Positions 48,188 to 59,318 of a stretch of DNA of 64,000 bases are shown piece after piece. The stretch covers positions 633,001 to 697,000 of the forward strand of contig FJUW01000002.1 in assembly GCA_900074885.1 (NCBI GenBank), given 5' to 3'. The DNA is from Rhynchosporium graminicola (Eukaryota > Ascomycota > Leotiomycetes > Helotiales > Ploettnerulaceae). The translations under genes were made by a program, and so were the position numbers. Position 1 is the first letter of the stretch, and each line of letters starts with the position of its first letter. The notes beneath the pieces were generated by a model. The model was not told where the DNA came from, made no database searches, and saw nothing but the letters and a program-made list of their open reading frames with translations.

Positions 48188-49760
48188 ATGTCTATTCCTG
48201 GTTTGGGACAGGCAGCACCTGCAGTAAGTATCAAGACTGCAATTCGAACGTCACCCAATGCTTACATTCATCAGGCTGCGTTTTCAGCACCATCAACAGC
48301 AGCGGCCCCAGTCGTCCACGAGCTTCAGCAGAATTCAGAATGGCGCTTTGAAGTCGCAATTGGGCAGACTATCGATGTCAAGGTAGTTCTATCACAAAAT
48401 ATATGTCTGCCACAGAATTAACGCGCTTTAGATTCTATCAGGAACCGCCGAGATATTTGGAACAGAGCTCGCCTTAAATCACATCTACACATTCCGCGGC
48501 ATCAAAGCATCAATATTCACATGGCACGGCTGTCAGATCGAGGCAACAGGCCCAAGTGAGGAGTACACAGCGGAAGAGACACCCATGATACAATATGCGA
48601 ATACGCATTTCGCATTAGAGAAGTTACGAGATGAAGCCAAGCAGAATGGGAGGGAGGGGCCTAAAGTCCTGATTGTTGGACCGACAGATGCTGGCAAGAC
48701 CAGTTTGGTGAAGCTATTGACGGCATATGCGATACGCATGGGACGGCAACCTATGGTTATAAACACAGATCCGAAAGAGGGGCTGCTGTCGATACCTGGT
48801 ACTTTGACAGCTACGCCGTTTGCGTCAATTATTGATGTGGAGCAGGGTTGGGGTAGCAGTCCTACAAGTACTTCGAATCCAGTCCCTGTTAAGCTACCGT
48901 TGTGTTATTACTATGGCTTGCCAAATCCAGAGGATAGTGCCAAGTTGTATAGGCCCATCGTCTCGAGGCTGGCCCTGGCGGCGATGGGTAGGCTGAATGA
49001 AGATCCATCGATCAAGTCAACGGGGATGATTATTGACACGCCAGGAGTTATCAGTCAGGGGAAAGCTGGCTATGAGATCATATCACATATCGTATCTGAG
49101 TTTCAAGGTCGGTCTTCGCAAACTCTTGAGCGGGCCACAGCTGATTTTGCAAGTGAACGTAATTCTGGTAATCGGTTCAGAGAGACTACACAGTGAGATG
49201 CAGCGCCGCTTCATCACATCCAAACCCCCTTCCAACGAAACAATAACTCTCGTGAAGCTCGACAAATCCGGCGGCTGCGTCGACAGAGATGAAGCGTTCA
49301 TGCAACAGGTTCGAGAGGCAACTCTGAAGGAGTACTTCTTTGGAGACCTGAAAACAACACTGAGTCCGCATACGCAACAGCTCGGCTTCGACGATGTTCT
49401 GATCTACAAAATCCGAGACAGTTAGTTTCTCAAGCTGGTATCTGGAGATTGTGCTAATGTATTACAGCGGATACGATGTCATTTATGCCAGGTGATGCTG
49501 AGGAGATAGAGAAGGCTATCTATGAAAGGGCTACGCCGAACTCGATGATGCACCATTGTATGCTGGCCGTTATGTATGCGAACATCGCTGATGCTCAGGA
49601 TACGGTCCGGGATGCTAGTGTGATGGGTTTCGTGTTTGTTAGTGAGGTTGATGAGAAGAGGAAGAGGATCAGGGTTTTAGCACCGATGAATACTAAGATC
49701 GTGGATAGACCGATGATTTGGGGTAGCTGGCCAGAGCCTTCGCTGAATTTAGTAGGTTAA
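48188..49760 (+). CDS. CLP1: mRNA cleavage and polyadenylation factor Clp1
   Basis: Subunit of cleavage factor IA that bridges pre-mRNA 3' end factors; homologous to polynucleotide 5' kinases. Five exons: 48188-48223, 48275-48382, 48432-49107, 49154-49420, 49468-49760; 459 residues. The start MSIPGLGQ is the family hallmark. The N-terminal beta domain (EWRFEVAIGQTIDVKILSGTAEIFGTELA) is followed by a Walker A loop GPTDAGKTS at about 129-137, then NTDPKEGLLSIPGTL, IIDTPGVISQGKAGYE and the C-terminal FVFVSEVDEKRKRIRVLAP. The first intron is 51 nt, starts GTAAGT, ends ATCAG, is divisible by three and has no stop; read through, it would add 17 residues after residue 12. Family members support removal. 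Frame closes at all other junctions. Confidence 0.95.
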
Positions 49761-50047
49761 TGAATTATGTACTATTTACGAAAGAATGACTGCTCTGTGG
49801 CCACGGCTAGCGCTGCAAATTCACATTAAATCCAAAAGCTACTGATCATTCCAACGATTACCAACTGAGTACGTTTTGCTTTCACGATGATGCCACGCCC
49901 CAACCCATACTCTCAAAACCCTATACGCCACCCCTGGTAATACAAATGTGCTTCAACACAAGCCATCCTGAACCCCTGTCCATATGGCTACCTCAACGTC
50001 AAGTTCACCGCTCGCATAGACTCCGTTTAATCTGCAACTACCATCCT

Positions 50048-50613
50048 TTAATCCTTAGTCTGGATCTTATTGTCGCCCTTCACAGCCTCAGCATAACTCG
50101 GTGGCACTGCACCTCCACTGCTGCTTCCCTCCGCAGCATTATTATTCCAAGTACCGTTTTGGTTCTGGTGAAGAGGAGGCGCTAGAGGTGCTGTCGTCCC
50201 GTATCCGCCAGCTGGTCCATGTGCTCTGCTGGGTTTCGCAACGCGGCGCTGCCCATCAACTATCACGTATGTCACTCGTCCTGACTCTGCGTCGGCGGGA
50301 ATGGAGTCGTAATCGTGCTCGGGGAATTTCGCGATGATGTACCAGGCGTGAAGGAGACCGGGAAGGAATCCGAGCATACACAGACAGATGTTGATGAGCG
50401 AGTCAGCTGAACAGATGCCGCATTTCACCCAGACTGTGAAGTATTAGCTTGATCCTTCGCGTGTGAAATTTCCGAATCTCTTGGAGCTGTTTATCCTGCG
50501 ATCCGGAAATACCGCTCTTTGAAGGCTTTCCCTAGGTAGGGACGGGGGGTCTTACCGGCGAGAGGGGGAAACAGAATGGCGATTAAGCCGAGGAACATAT
50601 CTGAGGAGCACAT
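50048..50613 (-). CDS. PMP3/UPF0057 family membrane protein, Sna3-like, with PPxY motif
   Basis: Small two-helix membrane protein of the Pmp3/Sna family. Exons 50613-50556 and 50433-50048 encode 147 residues. Helix 1 is DMFLGLIAILFPPLAVWVK (PPLAVW is the family core), helix 2 is LINICLCMLGFLPGLLHAWYII, followed by KFPEHDY. Unlike the 50-60-residue Pmp3 proteins there is a cytosolic tail of about 90 residues ending in VPPSYAEAVKG. PPSY is a PPxY motif of the type through which yeast Sna3/Sna4 bind the Rsp5 ubiquitin ligase, so multivesicular-body sorting is a reasonable inference. A Cys-rich start, MCSSD, and internal CGIC may be palmitoylated (speculation). It is divergent from RPC37. Confidence 0.88.
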
Positions 50614-50965
50614 TTTGAGGTTCTTGAGGTCTATGATCTTTCTGTTTGATGGTGTATTGGAAGTTGAGTTTTAGGAGGAAACAAGATCGTAGTGAGATTT
50701 CTGGAGGAGTGAAGGAAATTCGAGGGCTCTTGTGAATCAAATGGAGGGCTTTCAGTTCTTTGCCGCCTCTGCTTCTGCCTGACCGTCGGGTGCTTTCCTC
50801 GTCATGGCCTGCGCCACACGCCAACTCAAATGGCGCTAGCGTACATGCCACCCCACCAACCCACGTTTGAGATTCCGCGATAAGAAAAAGCTTCAGGAAG
50901 CTTCAAGTCTGAGGCCATATGTACCAATCACACTTCCAGAATTTACTGAAATCTACAATCAAAAA
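50614..50965. promoter_or_regulatory. Shared SNA3-like/RPC37 divergent promoter
   Basis: 352 bases. The RPC37 frame is open upstream to 50867 but lacks an ATG there. Nothing else was recognised. Confidence 0.45.
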
Positions 50966-52146
50966 ATGGCCGAGGTCGAGATGGAACACGCAGACGCTCC
51001 TCTTGGGGCTCTTGAGGAGGATGACCCAATCGTGTCATCATATGACATCTACATCAAGCCCCAGCTCGCTGGAGACCTACAGATGTACGTCCTTCAATTT
51101 CCAAATCGCGACTCCAGACAGCCATACAACAAAATGCAAGGCTCGGAACCTCTTAAATTGCGCATAAAGCCGAATGCAGGAATGGTGGAGCTCGATGTGC
51201 CTATGGAAGTCTATAGCAATTATGATCGAAAGAAGGGTCTTGCATGGGGTGGAGCAATGAAGAAGAGCGCAGAGTCCAAGGGAAATGGGAGTCATGGCCT
51301 GCCAGGTGGATTTGGTATTGGAGCGGCACCACCAGGTGTTAGAGGAAAGGGACGAGGTGCAATAGTAGATCAAGAGGCAATACAGAGCCAAATTCTGGCA
51401 GATTATCAGAATGCTGTTAAGAACGAGAGGGTTCTGGTGAAGCAGACCCTGGGAGGACAAACAATGGCGAAGGACGATACCACACCACAGTACATGATTG
51501 GAACCTTCTCTGGCAGTAAGTGCAATCTGATTTATTCGATGGCAAATACTTATGATGCGAAGACCAGCTTCATCTTACACCAGTTGACAACATTGTCCAA
51601 ATGCGCCCTCAATTCCACCACATTGATGCGCAATCGGAACAAGATCGAGCAGGTCGCGCGCGGGATCCTGCAGCAGGAGCTAGAGCTACCCCAGATGCCC
51701 GTGCTATACACATGACTGTAAAGTCCAATGTCGATGGCGAAGAAGATACAATAGATACCATGGCTGCGCGGATCACGGCTGCGCAAGCAGAAGCTTGGAA
51801 GAAGCATCGTTATGTCGACGAAGAGCATTTAGAGTCCTGGGATGGTTACCAAAATCTGTTCGTAGGTTCCGAGAAGGACGGCATGATCCAAGAAGAAGAG
51901 TTGAAGAATAAGCCCATGCTACGGAGCTCCTTGAATAATGCAGAGTACCTGGATGAAATCAGTGCACCGATGGACGCTGCAAAGTTATCGAGAAGTCAAA
52001 AGGTCAAGAAGGTAAAGAAGGGCAAAGGAAAGGAGAAAGCTACGGATAACCCGGAGGACGGAGCTGAGAGTGACGAGGATGCCATTTCAGACCCAGCTTT
52101 GAGTGATACGGAGGATGAGGATGAGGCCATAGTACCAAAAGCATGA
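50966..52146 (+). CDS. RPC37: RNA polymerase III subunit Rpc37/RPC5 (Sin-like family)
   Basis: Peripheral Pol III subunit that with Rpc53 works in initiation, termination and reinitiation. Two exons, 50966-51515 and 51563-52146; 377 residues. The start is the first ATG, giving MAEVEMEHADAPLG; an acidic lead follows and then DPIVSSYDIYIKPQL, the conserved beginning of the dimerisation domain. VLQFPNRDSRQPYN, RIKPNAGMVELDVPM and GGQTMAKDD are also typical. The 47-nt intron joins GTFSGN to QLHLTPVDNIVQMRPQFHHID, a strong family match that fixes the splice sites. Without splicing the frame ends early at 51715. The C-terminal 100 residues are charged: a Lys-rich run (KVKKVKKGKGKEK) then an acidic tail (SDTEDEDEAIV). 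Confidence 0.93.
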
Positions 52147-52527
52147 TGTGTTTGACGGATTTCCTTTACTGCATTTTCTGGCCTGGAAAAATGATACCCC
52201 GCATGGCTTGGAGCTTGGAGTTGCAAATAGACTGTATATGAGCAAATAATGTATGAATAGTGTGTATCGTGGCTTATTCTTTTACTTCTAGTAGTTAACG
52301 CCTTATCACTCGTAAAAAAAATTCAAGACTTCATCACCTATTGCGGTCTATCGATTGTTGATGTTCTGATCGGACTTTCGGCTAATTATATCCGAAATGT
52401 TCGACACGGACGCGAACCGCGACCGATTAAAGTACTTTTGGGCGTCATCACTTCTGGAGCTCCAAACCGTAAAGAAGAAGTGTACAATCAACCAAACAAC
52501 AGATCTCGATAGGTGATTAAATCCACC
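52147..52527. other. Intergenic: RPC37 3' end and DDB1 promoter
   Basis: 381 bases between two tandem genes. An A-rich run lies at 52314-52321; no gene seen. Confidence 0.45.
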
Positions 52528-55500
52528 ATGTCTTATCTGGCCCCCATACACAGACCAAGTAGTGTTCGATACGCAATTAAATTATGCCTACTTGATGCAG
52601 AGCAAGAGTGTCTTGTGCTTGCGTAAGAAACCCTCATACACTACCAAGCTCCGGAACCCAAGCATGGAATTACTCTAACATTCCTATAGGAAGGGAAATA
52701 GAATAGAAATATGGACGCAAACGGAGGAGGATGGGCTTGTGATGCTAAGCTCCAAGCCAATCTACGGACGAATTTCAATGCTTGCGAAGGTTCGCCCCGA
52801 AGGATCACCTACCGACATGCTCTTCGTAGGCACATCCCGCTTCCAATACATCGTCCTGGCATATAACAAGGATACAAACGATCTGGAATTACGACAAAGC
52901 TTTCAAGATGTCCAGGAAAGGCATATGCGCGATTCGCAGAGCAGGGACCTCTGCCTTATTGATCCGACTGGAAAATACGTGGTGTTGGAGCTATTCGAGG
53001 GAATCTTGACCTGCAATAGGATATTCAAGCCGCGGAGAACCAGAACAGGCTGCTTGGAAGAGAAGTTCGAATCAATACGTATTTCAGAGATCAACGTTCG
53101 GGCAACGACCTTTCTTTATACCGAAACGAAACAACCAAAGATCGCTTTCTTGTACGAGGATGGGATTGGTGGCGAAGTGCGGCTGGCAACATACAGATTG
53201 GTAGATGAGAAGTTGGTATGGTCAAGATTTGAGACCAGCAGGCACAGGGAGAACGAGGTCGGAGATCTAGACGAAAGTGCCAGCCATCTAATACCTATAC
53301 CCAAGAATGCTGGACAGAAGAGATACATAGTCAGAAATGCGGCGATCACGAAGGCACATCTGGGAGGCGTTGTCGTTATCGGCGAATCAAAGTTTACATA
53401 CTTGGATGACGAAAGTAAGGCGATCATCGAATACTCCTTGCCTAATCCTACGATATTTGTCTCGTGGGTGGCATGCGATGATTTGCGGTATCTGTTAGGA
53501 GATATGTACGGCAACCTTCATATCATGACTATATCATGCCAGGATGCGGAGGTCATCGGAATGGAATTGATACACTTGGGAAAGACATCAAAGCCTGAGG
53601 TTATGGTTGACATGGGGGGCGGTGTCTTTTTCATCGGGTCGCATGAGGGAGATTCGCAAGTAGTCAAAATCGACACATCGCTGACCGACCTCGAGGATCT
53701 TCAGTGGTCAATTGAAATACTGCAGACTATGGACAACATTGCTCCAGTCCTTGATTTTGAGATCATGGATCTAGGAGGCCGGAATGATGAGACTCAGTCA
53801 AATGAGTACTCAACAGGTCAAGCTCGGCTGGTCACAGGAAGCGGTGCTTTTGAGAATGGAAGCTTACGGAGTGTCAGAAGTGGAGTGGGATTGAAAGACC
53901 TTGGTGTCCTAGTTGATGACCTGCAAGATATACAGGATGTTTTCGCCTTACGTTCTACCGCGCAGTCAGACTTTGACGACCTCCTAGTTGTCTCCTTGCC
54001 GACAGAAACCCGGGTATTTACCTTCGACGGGCAAGAGATCGAGGAGGTTGATAGTTTCAGGAACCTGCAAATGGATTGTCAGACGCTTTTGGCGATGAAT
54101 CTTCCGGACGGCATGATGTTACAAGTGACAGAGGCATCTGTAGCAATATCAGGTCCAGGTCCTTCATACGGAGCAGCAGAGTGGAAACCGCCACAGGAGA
54201 AAACTATTACTAGTGCATCCGCGAATGATGGCCATATATTGGTATCAGCTAGCGGAACCGTCCTCGTGTCGTTAGATGTGAAGCAAGGCCTAAAGGAAGT
54301 GGCTGCTTGGACTCTAGAACAAGGCAACGAAATTGCTTGTGTTCATGTCCCGAGTGCAATTTCTGGTATCGGATTCGTAGGGTTCTGGAAATCTGGAACA
54401 GTGTCTGTTTTGAACTTGTCGAACCTCGAAGTCATCTTCTCCGAAAACCTGACCCGCAAAAATAATGCTTCTATTCCGAGACACATTGTTCTAGCCCAGA
54501 TACTCCCCGAAAAGTCTTCTGGACCCACCCTCTTTGTTGCCATGGAGGATGGTGTGGTGCTGACCTTCAGCGTCGACAAATCGAGCCATAGTCTTTCCGG
54601 CCGGAAAAGTATAATCCTAGGTACCCAGCATGCGCAACTCCATATTCTACCGCGAAAAGGCGGCTTAAGTAATGTGCTTGCTACTTGCGAACATCCCAGC
54701 TTGATCTATGGCTCTGAAGGCCGCATCAACTACGCAGCTGTCACTGTGGAAGATGCCACATCTGCATGTTCGTTCAACAGCGAACTTTTCCCTGATTCAG
54801 TTGTGGTAGCTACGTCGACAAATTTGAAAATATCAGAGATCGACACAGAGAGGCGAACCCATGTTAGGACACTGCCAATGGGACGAACAGTCAGGAGAAT
54901 TGCATACTCACCCGCAGAGAGAGCTTTTGGTATCGGCTGCATCGAGCGCCAGCTACGCAAAGGTGAGGAGGAAGTTATCAGCACCTTCACACTTGTTGAG
55001 GATATGTCCTTCGGCCAAGTTGGGCAACCTTACGTCTTTGAAGATTCTAACGGACCGGAGCTCATAGAATGCATCTTGCGTACTCAGCTTCCCAGCTCCC
55101 GCTTGGGAAATGACGCGCAACAGGAGCTTGTTGAGCGCTTCGTCATAGGGACGAGTTTCCTTGATGAAGAACTCTCTCAAGAAAATAATGTCAAGGGCCG
55201 GATACTCGTGTTTGGAATCGACGATAATCGGAATCCATTCCTTGTCTCATCCCACAATCTAAAGTCTGCTTGTCGAAGAGTCGCCATGATGGATGGTAAG
55301 ATCGTTGCAGCTCTGACCAAGACTGTAGTTGTCTTCGAATTCAATGAGACATCCGAGAAGTCGGGCGAGTTCACCAAGCTTGCAACTTTCCGCAGCGCGA
55401 CTGTCCCTATTGACCTGTCAGTCTCTGGAAATATTATTGCCGTGGCAGACATGATGCAATCTGTCGCCATAGTAGAATACGTGCCCGGAAAAGGGGCCTT

Positions 55501-56127
55501 GCCCGGCAAATTGGTACAAGTCGCGAAAGACTACCAAGCGTTCTGGGCCACGGCCGTGACGGAGATTGGAGAAAATTCCTGGCTAGAGGCTGACCACGAT
55601 GGGAACCTCATAGTTTTGGACCGGAATATTGATGGCCCGACTCTGGAGGATAGGAAGAGGATGCAAGTCACGAGCGAATTGAATCTCGGAGATCAGGTAA
55701 ATGTCATCCGAAGGATCAACATCGAACCCTCGCCAAATGCTATGATCGTCCCCAAGGCATTCTTAGGCACCGTAAGTGTCCCCTTTCTGCACAGTTCCTT
55801 TCGAAACATGTACTAACAGCTATCTAGACCGAAGGTTCGATCTATCTCTACTCTACCATCCTCCCTGCATCTCAAGACGTCCTCATGCGTTTGCAAGAAC
55901 AGATGGCAAGACACGTTCCTACAGTAGGCGATCTGGATTTCAAGCTCTACCGCTCATTCAAGAACGCGGAGCGAGAGACTTCTGAACCCTTCCGCTTCGT
56001 GGACGGGGAGTTGATTGAGCGCTTCTTGGATCTGGATATCGAGCTGCAGGAAACTATATGTCAGGGCCTGGGACCGAGCGTGGAGGATGTGAGGAATATG
56101 GTTGAGGAGCTGAAGAAGTCGCAGTGA
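52528..56127 (+). CDS. DDB1: UV-damaged DNA-binding protein 1 (Ddb1), CUL4 adaptor
   Basis: Three-propeller WD40-like protein that links substrate receptors to the cullin-4 ubiquitin ligase; in fungi it acts in DNA repair, replication control and DNA methylation/heterochromatin. Exons 52528-52622, 52690-55771 and 55828-56127; 1158 residues, as expected. It starts MSYLAPIHRPSSVRYAIKLC; the DDB1-type lead AKGNRIEIWTQTEEDGL is completed by intron 1. Other markers: IYGRISMLAKVRPEG, GYL-like FVGTSRFQYIVLAYN, YLDDESKAIIEYSLP, LLGDMYGNLHIM, the central FDDLLVVSLPTETRVF, and the C-terminal propeller with DDNRNPFLVSSHN and WLEADHDGNLIVLDRN. The final exon gives FVDGELIERFLDLD and VEDVRNMVEELKKSQ, the conserved DDB1 tail. 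No fusion or truncation. Confidence 0.96.
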
Positions 56128-56676
56128 TAACGCTGGTCTAACGAGGATTCATGATAGGGATATGAGGTGTGATGATAGGATGGATGGACGTTTGGGAACA
56201 TCTGGAGCGTTTTGGCGTTGGGAGTGTAAACGTGTATAGAAGAGGACTTCATCCAGAGTATTTATAGGAAGAGCAGAATTCATGGTGTATACTCGCTGAT
56301 TCTTCCCTTCGTGTACTAATGCGATTGAATGTACGCGCAGGTGATCCAACCAGTGCAGAATTTACACACTCGAACTGAGTGTTGCCGTATCCTGGCTTAA
56401 CCTCACCTGGAGATAGGCTGAACTGCCGATGAAGATCCTATTACTTGGTTGCGTCCCATTGAACTCTGATGGTATCTGTATTTATCTGATGCTACTTGGG
56501 GAAAAAGGGCATGTAGCGAGTCAACGAGGTTCACTTATAGGCCGCAGCGATATAATCAAGGAAAATAATTGGAAAATGATTGATATTTATTACCTTTTAA
56601 CTGTCGCACGTATGAAATAGGAAGAAGGAGCAAGAGGCAGTCCATAGGAGCAAGGCCAAGGATACTCTTACCCAAT

Positions 56677-57251
56677 TCACTGATGCTTCAATACTACCTT
56701 TATGTATCGACATATAGACGTCCAGTCTTCTCCATTCGTTCTCGTAACATATTGATCGCATTGCTGATGCAAGACCGGAGCTGGCAACCAGTTCACGTCA
56801 ACGGAAAAGCATTCTAGAAAAAGCCTTCTGGCAGTGATACATGTCCATTGTTCTTCCTGTAAATTTCCGTTAGTCTTTGACAACCCAGACTTCAAGTAAT
56901 TGACGGCATTGATGTAAGAAATGTCAGAGGATTGGCTGCTGTATAAAAGTAAAATCATGAATGCACCCACCATAACGGTGGGCCCAACTTAGATCATGGA
57001 TAGAACAAACTCATCATTTAACAGGGCGGGTTGGTTAGGTTGAAGACGAAAGGATGGTACTTACGAATGTAGATGAGAGACTCCGTGGTTGGAGCGCACA
57101 TTCTCCACAGAAGCTTTTCTGAAACAACATTCAGGTCGTAGAATTGGTGTCGCAGGCTTGAATTCTGTGCAGCTAAGATGTAGTGGTCAAGGGCATTGAG
57201 GTCCTGAGATCTGCTGGCCAGATTGTGGCAACAATGAACCCTGAGAGCCAT
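56677..57251 (-). pseudogene. Possible orphan gene or remnant on the minus strand
   Basis: Two frames, 57251-57018 (MALRVHCCHNLASRSQDL...) and 56973-56677 (with SSDISYINAVNYLKSGL and ARRLFLECFSVDVNW), both read like protein. A donor-like GTAAGTACC follows LIYI in the first and an ATACAG acceptor precedes the second, but the phases do not join into one frame (one base left on each side). I therefore treat it as a remnant or as a gene whose true splice pattern I could not resolve. No family recognised. Confidence 0.25.
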
Positions 57252-57254
57252 TCG

Positions 57255-57435
57255 GCATCAGAGGGGCTTTGTCAAGCATAGCTCCGCTCGAAGAGCCTGA
57301 AGGCACCAACCAATGAGACTATTTTCAGGGCCAGGGAGTGGCACCGTCGGACCCCAAGATTCTGAAGGTATCAAAGGGAATTTGTCAAGTCTGGAGACTC
57401 AGACCAAAGAGCCAGACAATGGCACCAATGAGACT
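57255..57435. repeat. Imperfect direct duplication, unit spacing 113 bp
   Basis: Sequence from about 57255 (GGCATCAGAGGGGCTTTGTC) recurs from about 57367 (GGTATCAAAGGGAATTTGTC). Both continue to AAAGAGCC/GAAGAGCC-type sequence and AATGAGACT. In one frame the copies read GIRGALSS and GIKGNLSS; the first is frameshifted near its end. Confidence 0.6.
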
Positions 57436-57543
57436 TGGACTGCGGAACCACGAGTATTGCCATCTGCATCCTTCATACCCAAAAACTGGTCTTCGCTATT
57501 GAACCATTCTTCGCCTGGGTCGATGGAAGACACATCCGGCTGA
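57313..57543 (+). CDS. Orphan ORF (76 residues) within the duplication, uncertain
   Basis: ATG-initiated frame carrying the intact copy of the duplicated segment (GIKGNLSSLETQTKEPDNG) and ending SSPGSMEDTSG. Probably a surviving piece of a longer, repeat-containing protein gene. No promoter, splice partner or family was found. Confidence 0.22.
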   Translation: MRLFSGPGSGTVGPQDSEGIKGNLSSLETQTKEPDNGTNETWTAEPRVLPSASFIPKNWSSLLNHSSPGSMEDTSG

Positions 57544-58313
57544 GAGCTCAATGCCGTGATGCCGTCTTGTAATTCGATAGTAAGACGAGACGTAACTTAA
57601 ATTAGCACACAAGGAGATCCTGCTCGAGATGCTGCCGTGGTCCTCGTAACTCCATGGCAGCGCTGCTCAAGCCGATGCTACCAAGTACATGACTGATTGA
57701 TAAACCATTGGCAGGATCTTGCAGTCCATGCTACTACCTTACATGATATGTAAGGCAAGCTCTGGAACTGGTTGAGATTGAAGGTCCAAAAAGGCAGTTG
57801 CGTCGCGGATGATCCTTTGGTGTTTACCGGGGAAGTTTTCTCTTTGAAGCTTCAGAAATTTTAGCGCCAATTTAATCCATATATGTTCACGTGATACAAA
57901 CACAACAATCAAACCCCTTTCATATTTTCGTTAGCTTGACTTGGTCATGAAAGCTTCAATACCGCAAAAATTGAGAAAATACACAACGGTCCGGCTTTTA
58001 TGCCCATGATGAGGAATATGTGCGAACATATTATTGACATCACGTGTTGAAGCCATCCTTATTAATGTGGTGTCGTAGGGCCTGTGGCTACAGCTTTAGA
58101 GAATGGCCCCTAGTACATTGATGACATACGGACTTACAATCTCATGAAGCTGCTTCTATGAGTTTGAAAGGAAAGAAAATTGATAATTAGATGCCGTTCA
58201 TGGTAAAAAGCCCATCGAGAAGAAAAAAGTAAAATGGCCGATACAGCAGATTTCAATGCTTTTCGATCCTATTTCTAACTTCTCCTGCGCTGCAATACTT
58301 CATTTCCATAAAA

Positions 58314-59318
58314 TCAAAATTTCTCAAAAGCCAGGAAAGCAACAGCCGGCAAGTCGTACGCTCCCCCAAGGTCCATATCCCGTACTCTCTCTCTCCGATC
58401 TATACACAACCAAGCCTCCCTGACACCGTCGATCCCGTATTCTAGCTCCATGAACATCTTCTCGCACATGCACACATATGTGTACCTGTAGTACTCCCGC
58501 CATTTGCTCTTTGCCTCAGCATCTCGACGACCTCGAGCCTTGCAGAAAATCTCCGTGAAATCAACAAAGCGGCTCTCTTCCGCTCTGAACTTGGACATCG
58601 TGAAGGCTGGATACTGATCGAACACCGCACCGAAAACTTTATGCCGCAGGTATCTGGTCAGATTAGCCCAGGATCGAGGACCGCAAGCATCATTGACAGC
58701 GTTGATAATTTGCGAAATCGTTTGGTGAATGAAGCGGGTGACCAAAAGGAAATTATCCTCTGCACACTTTCCAATCCAATTCGACCACGCCAGGTACTTT
58801 CTGGTGTCACTGGTTATATGCGTTGGTATGATAGTTCTGATGTGGGTGCTGTTTGGCATGTTGTGGCGGGCAATGTGAAGTATTGCCTTGATGCGCATGA
58901 GTTCCTCCAGATCCTTCTCCAGGATCATACGAGAGTCAAGCATGTGACTGGTCTTGATAGGCATCATACGTCCAGGTACACGAATCTGCGAATGGTAATC
59001 TGTCATTTCCCAGGCTTTTTGCTTCTGTGAACGAAATATCAGTGTCTGGAAATTTATAAACAATCTACAGCGGGAGGTAGAAAAGTTTTGCTTCAAAGGA
59101 CTTACATCACGGTTGCTCATCGTAGGTGTCAATTTCTTCTTGTTCAATAGATCAAGAAAATCTTTGAGATCGAGGAAACCGTCATCTGAGACTGTCGCAT
59201 CGTCATCGGTAATTTCGATTATCACCCTTTCTCCTATGACCAATGGATTTTCTTCTTGGATATAAATTCTTGGCTGCTCATCCATCCATGCCGAGATGGA
59301 GTAATTGTCGTAAGCCAT
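58314..59318 (-). CDS. Orphan hypothetical protein with one intron (307 residues)
   Basis: Start MAYDNYSISAWMDEQPR at 59318; exons 59318-59106 and 59024-58314. The 81-nt intron begins GTAAGT, has a CTGAT branch and ends TCACAG; it contains no stop and is divisible by three, so an unspliced reading also exists (27 extra residues). The N-terminal 70 residues contain an acidic stretch (EITDDDATVSDDGFLDLKDFLDLL). The rest is basic and helical, with HITSDTRKYLAWSNWIGK, SWANLTRYLRHKVFGAVF, RFVDFTEIFCKARGRRDAE and a Cys/Met-rich YTYVCMCEKMFMELEYG. I recognise no domain. Its intact frame, clean splice signals and long length argue for a real gene. Neighbours to the right are pseudogenes. Confidence 0.7.
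   Translation of the reverse strand: MAYDNYSISAWMDEQPRIYIQEENPLVIGERVIIEITDDDATVSDDGFLDLKDFLDLLNKKKLTPTMSNRDVSPLKQNFSTSRCRLFINFQTLIFRSQKQKAWEMTDYHSQIRVPGRMMPIKTSHMLDSRMILEKDLEELMRIKAILHIARHNMPNSTHIRTIIPTHITSDTRKYLAWSNWIGKCAEDNFLLVTRFIHQTISQIINAVNDACGPRSWANLTRYLRHKVFGAVFDQYPAFTMSKFRAEESRFVDFTEIFCKARGRRDAEAKSKWREYYRYTYVCMCEKMFMELEYGIDGVREAWLCIDRRERVRDMDLGGAYDLPAVAFLAFEKF

Larger units (their letters stand above)
56128..58313. other. Accessory intergenic stretch with orphan ORFs and a decayed duplication
   Basis: 2.2 kb that contains no gene I can name. Three ORFs and an imperfect direct duplication are listed separately. The sequence after 57540 is featureless. Confidence 0.45.
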
